This document shows positions 61,088 to 64,000 of a DNA stretch of 64,000 nucleotides, in pieces; position 1 is the stretch's first letter, and the number at the start of each line of letters is the position of its first letter. The stretch is from an uncultured Lachnospiraceae bacterium (GTDB taxonomy: Bacteria; Bacillota; Clostridia; Lachnospirales; Lachnospiraceae), in NCBI GenBank assembly GCA_947178145.1, contig CAMWXE010000004.1, positions 46,677 to 110,676 on the forward strand. The letters are read 5' to 3'. The position numbers and the translations under genes were made by a program. The notes under the pieces were generated by a model. It saw nothing but the letters and a program-made list of their open reading frames with translations. It was not told the origin of the DNA and ran no database searches.

Positions 61088-62431
61088 CTATTCTTTTGCT
61101 GCATTGTATTTGCTTTCAATGTTTTTTGCACCATTCAGGGAAATCGAAACATTGTAACCACACTTTGGACACAGAAACCCATTCTGCATTCTTTTTCCCT
61201 CCGCACCGCAGCAAGAACACAGACTGCCTGTCCCTTTGGAGTTAATCTCGATCAAATCAATGGAATGGATCCGGCATTTATAAGACAGCCGCTCCCTGAT
61301 ATATCCGTTAAAGCTTCTTGCCATTTTCCTGTTTGCGGCCTTTGACGGAAGTTTTGTCCTGCCCACCGTCAAAGGTCTGGTAATGACAATCCTGCATGGT
61401 TTCTCAGACTCGAGCATCCTGTTGATTTCTGTATTAATAAATATTTCTGTCTTTGCCCGTTCCTTATCCTTGCGCTTTTGATACTTTTCTGTGCCGAGGT
61501 TATTCTCTTCTATATTACCTGCCTTTTCCTTATCTCCTGATTCCATACTGTGCTGATATTCCGAGCGCATTTTTGCCCGCCTTCTGTTCTTGTCATCCAG
61601 CCGCTGCGTTTCCATAGACGTCATACTGCCCAACGCCTGCCCGTAAACATTGCCATTTGATAATGTAAACATATCCTGATAACCAATATGGACATAGACC
61701 GTATTATTGTAATCTGCATGCTTTTTAATTTTCGTTTCCACAGGAAGTGCGAGCGCAGCATAATCTTTTCTGATGCAAAGCCGAATCTGGCGCCTGCAAA
61801 TGTTATTGTCCTTCAGCGGAATCTCCATTCTGCGTCCTGACGTTCTCGACGCAATATAGATTGCACCGTCCCTGTATGCATAACCACATGATGCTATGCT
61901 GAAATAATCTGTACTGACCGACTCCAGTTTCGTCAGATATTTCCTTGTCAGTCTGCACAGGAGGCGGTTCAGATGTTCCACGTCAATATCAAGTTCCTTT
62001 GCTTTATTGGGCACTTCATATTCTTCATGGTTTAAAATTGCGGCATAAATATTGTCAAGTTTCAGGACTGTCCGCAGATAAATGCGGTCATCGCCACTCA
62101 AGTTTTCATTTGCTGTAATGAGTGTCCTAAGCTTATTTTTCAACATTCCCCACATTGTTTTTATATCAGAAACGGCATCGACCACAGCAGGTGAAAAATA
62201 TGCTGATGGCAGATTTAACTGCGTTCTGATTCCGCTGGCGCGCACTTCACTCATGATGTCAAATGCGGGTGTCAGCCGGTTCAGGCTGCCAATGCCAGAA
62301 TATCTGTTGTATACATATTTTTTAATCTTACTGTAATCCAGCGCGATGCCCCTCAAAAACGCCATCGTTTCTTCCGGCAGCGGCTCGCTGTACTGCCAGA
62401 CCGTTTTGGTAATGGTATTCTCTGCGGCCAT
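61088..62431 (-). CDS. TnpB-like protein with altered RuvC catalytic residues (TldR-like candidate)
   Basis: A 447-residue member of the IS605 OrfB/TnpB family. The zinc ribbon is intact (C405/C408 and C421/C424). RuvC positions differ: VYVHIG has His248 where TnpB has the catalytic Asp; IVITRPL has Thr351 in place of Glu; and ISLNGAKNI has Ser431 in place of Asp. All three nuclease residues are lost. Described nuclease-dead TnpBs (TldRs) act as RNA-guided repressors, so such a role is a hypothesis here. No TnpA gene is beside it. GAGG is upstream of the ATG. Confidence 0.8.
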   Translation of the reverse strand: MAAENTITKTVWQYSEPLPEETMAFLRGIALDYSKIKKYVYNRYSGIGSLNRLTPAFDIMSEVRASGIRTQLNLPSAYFSPAVVDAVSDIKTMWGMLKNKLRTLITANENLSGDDRIYLRTVLKLDNIYAAILNHEEYEVPNKAKELDIDVEHLNRLLCRLTRKYLTKLESVSTDYFSIASCGYAYRDGAIYIASRTSGRRMEIPLKDNNICRRQIRLCIRKDYAALALPVETKIKKHADYNNTVYVHIGYQDMFTLSNGNVYGQALGSMTSMETQRLDDKNRRRAKMRSEYQHSMESGDKEKAGNIEENNLGTEKYQKRKDKERAKTEIFINTEINRMLESEKPCRIVITRPLTVGRTKLPSKAANRKMARSFNGYIRERLSYKCRIHSIDLIEINSKGTGSLCSCCGAEGKRMQNGFLCPKCGYNVSISLNGAKNIESKYNAAKE

Positions 62432-62486
62432 AGTTCCACCTCTTTGAAAAACCTTTTTATCATCAAAACCTATGGCATAATCGCTG

Positions 62487-62541
62487 TTTTTCAGATATAA
62501 ATATTAGTACAGGCTGTCGCAGATTCCACAAATCTGCGAAA
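62487..62541 (+). repeat. 55-bp perfect inverted repeat, left copy (inverton arm)
   Basis: Perfect inverse of 63946-64000. Near its inner end it contains the palindrome CGCAGATT-CCACA-AATCTGCG, which looks like a tyrosine-recombinase core site with 8-bp arms and a 5-bp centre. The recombinase gene lies between the two arms. Confidence 0.95.
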
Positions 62542-62575
62542 AAGGCATCGTTTACCTGATATTTAAAGGTTCTCC

Positions 62576-63709
62576 TTATCCAGCCTGACCATAAATCTGA
62601 CCATAAAATGCGGTCAGGCTGTCCATGTATCTTCGTTTTGTGTCCATGGAAGGATGCACATAGCGGTTCAGTGTAATCTGTACATCTGAATGTCCCAGCA
62701 TCTCACTCAGGCTCTTTACATCCATGCCGTCCTCGACACAGTTCGTGGAAAATGTATGACGCAGGATATGGAAATTTGTATCAGCCAGATTCGCTTCTTT
62801 CAAAATCTTCTTAAAATGATACTGCATTGTCCTTGGCTCCATCGGCTTGTCACCGCCAAATATATATTCCTTGCCATTGCGGTATTTTATGAGCAGTTCC
62901 AACAATACCGCAGACAGTGGTATTTCCCGTCTGGAATGTTCACTTTTGGGGTTTGTTTCCATCAGGATTGTCTTTGTCTTGTGCCCTTCGGCATAAAGGC
63001 GCTGTACCGTTCGATTTACTGTCAGGATTTTATTTTCAAAATCAATGTCTGTCCATTTCAGCGCACACAGTTCCCCCAGCCGCAGTCCTGTAAACAATAC
63101 TAACAGTACTGCCATTTTGAACAGGTCCATCTCCTGATAGAGAACAGCAATCAACTGTTTCTGTTCCCCTTTTGAAAGCACTTTTACAGGCTTGCTGTGT
63201 CTTTCGGAAGCAGGTTTTTTCAAAAGAGTGATCGTAAGGGAATACTGAGCGGATGCATACTTGAGAATCTGGTTTAATACACAGTAAACACTTTTAAGCA
63301 CACTGTCTGATAAAGTGTTAGAGAGTTTTTCCTTCACAAAAAAATCTGTCATTTCAGACAAAGGAACATTATCAAATATTTTCGCAATGTGTTTTTGATA
63401 AACTAAGTTATATTTTATGTAAGTCGAATGCTTTCTTTTTTCCCTGACCTGTGCAAGCCAGCATTGTGCAGCATCCGTAAAAACAACTTCTTCTGAAATA
63501 TAAATCCTGTGTTCAGTTCTTTTTTCATCATCCCTAGACCGGTTTTTCAAAAGATTTTTTTTAGTGGTCAATTTTTCCCGCACCTCTTCATACGTTTTTC
63601 CATAGACAGAACAGTAAACCTGTTTTCTTTTTTCCACACTGTATACTGGATAACGTCCCTCCCAGCGTCCATCTTTTCTTTTTCTTATGTTTTCACCGTG
63701 CCTTGCCAT
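62576..63709 (-). CDS. Tyrosine recombinase/integrase inside its own inverted repeats
   Basis: A 377-residue phage-integrase-family recombinase. An N-terminal SAM-like DNA-binding domain is followed by the catalytic domain: LFTGLRLGELCALKW (Arg I), HILRHTFSTNC (H-x-x-R), LGHSDVQITLNRY (His and the nucleophile Tyr). The family includes Xer-type invertases and transposon or phage integrases. AAAGGAAAGAGG precedes the ATG. It lies between 55-bp inverted repeats and so likely inverts its own segment. The transcript can run leftward through the arm into the TnpB-like gene. Confidence 0.9.
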   Translation of the reverse strand: MARHGENIRKRKDGRWEGRYPVYSVEKRKQVYCSVYGKTYEEVREKLTTKKNLLKNRSRDDEKRTEHRIYISEEVVFTDAAQCWLAQVREKRKHSTYIKYNLVYQKHIAKIFDNVPLSEMTDFFVKEKLSNTLSDSVLKSVYCVLNQILKYASAQYSLTITLLKKPASERHSKPVKVLSKGEQKQLIAVLYQEMDLFKMAVLLVLFTGLRLGELCALKWTDIDFENKILTVNRTVQRLYAEGHKTKTILMETNPKSEHSRREIPLSAVLLELLIKYRNGKEYIFGGDKPMEPRTMQYHFKKILKEANLADTNFHILRHTFSTNCVEDGMDVKSLSEMLGHSDVQITLNRYVHPSMDTKRRYMDSLTAFYGQIYGQAG

Positions 63710-63871
63710 AAATCCTCTTTCCTTTCTATAGCCATAATGTCTGTGACCCCAAAAGTGACCATGAAATGTTTTTTTCTTCTTTTTTTTACGATAAAATCTG
63801 AATATTTGGTATGCCTTTTCTTAAAATTTATTTAATCATTTTTCCATTTTCTACAATTTGCGCAAAAATGG

Positions 63872-63900
63872 TTGCCAAACCTTATGAAGTGTGTTAAAGT
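63872..63900 (+). promoter_or_regulatory. Outward promoter-like sequence in the invertible segment
   Basis: TTGCCA (63872-63877), a 17-base spacer and TAAAGT (63895-63900) form a moderate sigma-A promoter pointing rightward through the right arm. If the segment inverted, it would point leftward into the TnpB-like gene and the glycan locus. Confidence 0.45.
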
Positions 63901-63945
63901 AGAAACAGTTTAAGGCTTTTTTATGGCATTATACGGCTGTTTTTG

Positions 63946-64000
63946 TTTCGCAGATTTGTGGAATCTGCGACAGCCTGTACTAATATTTATATCTGAAAAA
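63946..64000 (+). repeat. 55-bp perfect inverted repeat, right copy (inverton arm)
   Basis: Perfect inverse of 62487-62541. It reaches the last base of the window, so the arm may extend further. It includes the same palindromic core (CGCAGATT-TGTGG-AATCTGCG on this strand). Confidence 0.95.

Noticed and set aside
61088..62431. Active IS200/IS605 transposon
   Set aside because: No TnpA gene, no clear element ends and the catalytic residues of the TnpB-like protein are changed, so I treat it as a domesticated or dead homologue.
1..64000. CRISPR arrays, tRNA or rRNA genes, riboswitches
   Set aside because: No regularly spaced repeats, cloverleaf sequences or recognisable riboswitch cores were seen on reading both strands.

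Overview
The window looks like a chromosome segment of a gut Firmicute, most likely Lachnospiraceae. The evidence is gene content only: strong AGGAGG-type ribosome sites, TTG and GTG starts, a spore-photoproduct-lyase-like radical SAM gene, a CydDC-like exporter operon with a DUF454 protein and an HMA metallochaperone, and two copies of a DUF1703-type AAA-ATPase/nuclease gene. No rRNA, tRNA or CRISPR array was found. Base composition changes by eye from moderate GC in about 1-13 kb to clearly AT-rich in about 16-60 kb, which suggests that the large central locus was acquired horizontally.

Layout. (1) 0-3 kb, minus strand: phosphopentomutase, peptide chain release factor 3 and the start of a lipoprotein gene. 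(2) 3.2-7.3 kb, plus strand: an SDR, a GH29 fucosidase, a nucleosidase/phosphorylase-like protein and a radical SAM protein. (3) 7.3-11.6 kb, minus strand: DUF454, HMA domain, CydD-like and CydC-like, behind a good promoter with two similar palindromes. (4) 11.6-13.8 kb: an AAA-ATPase/PD-(D/E)XK gene and a bfd-like ferredoxin gene, bracketed by two pairs of direct repeats. (5) 13.8-60.7 kb: nearly forty minus-strand genes for a surface glycan. (6) 61.1-64 kb: a TnpB-like protein with all three RuvC catalytic positions changed, and a tyrosine recombinase gene enclosed by a 55-bp perfect inverted repeat.

The glycan locus appears to make several cytidylyl-activated donors. NeuB, NeuA and a HAD-GmhA fusion, with two SDRs, a TIM-barrel isomerase and a class IV aminotransferase, form one set (51.7-58.6 kb). 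A second CMP-sugar-synthetase homologue sits with a radical SAM/SPASM enzyme, an SDR, a 2-hydroxyacid dehydrogenase, a HAD phosphatase, an epimerase and a cyclase (40.2-45.8 kb). An epimerase, reductase and cytidylyltransferase trio suggests a CDP-pentitol (13.8-16.3 kb), and a LicC-like nucleotidyltransferase (28.4 kb) may supply another. These are paired with GT2, GT4, GT-D, Stealth, WbsX and three HP/S-motif transferases, plus methyltransferases, a PIG-L deacetylase, an asparagine synthase and a UDP-xylose synthase. No flippase, polymerase or ABC exporter for the glycan is seen, so either export genes lie elsewhere or the glycan is attached in the cytoplasm (for example to flagellin).

The most unusual feature is layered switching potential: (a) a recombinase gene inside its own inverted repeats with an outward promoter-like sequence, next to the upstream end of the glycan locus; (b) a putatively nuclease-dead TnpB (TldR-like candidate) between the switch and the locus; (c) G9 tracts inside two methyltransferase genes, one in frame and one frameshifted. 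A Rossmann-like nucleotide-binding module recurs in about a dozen of the glycan proteins. All functions are inferred from sequence motifs recalled from known families; no database search was run.
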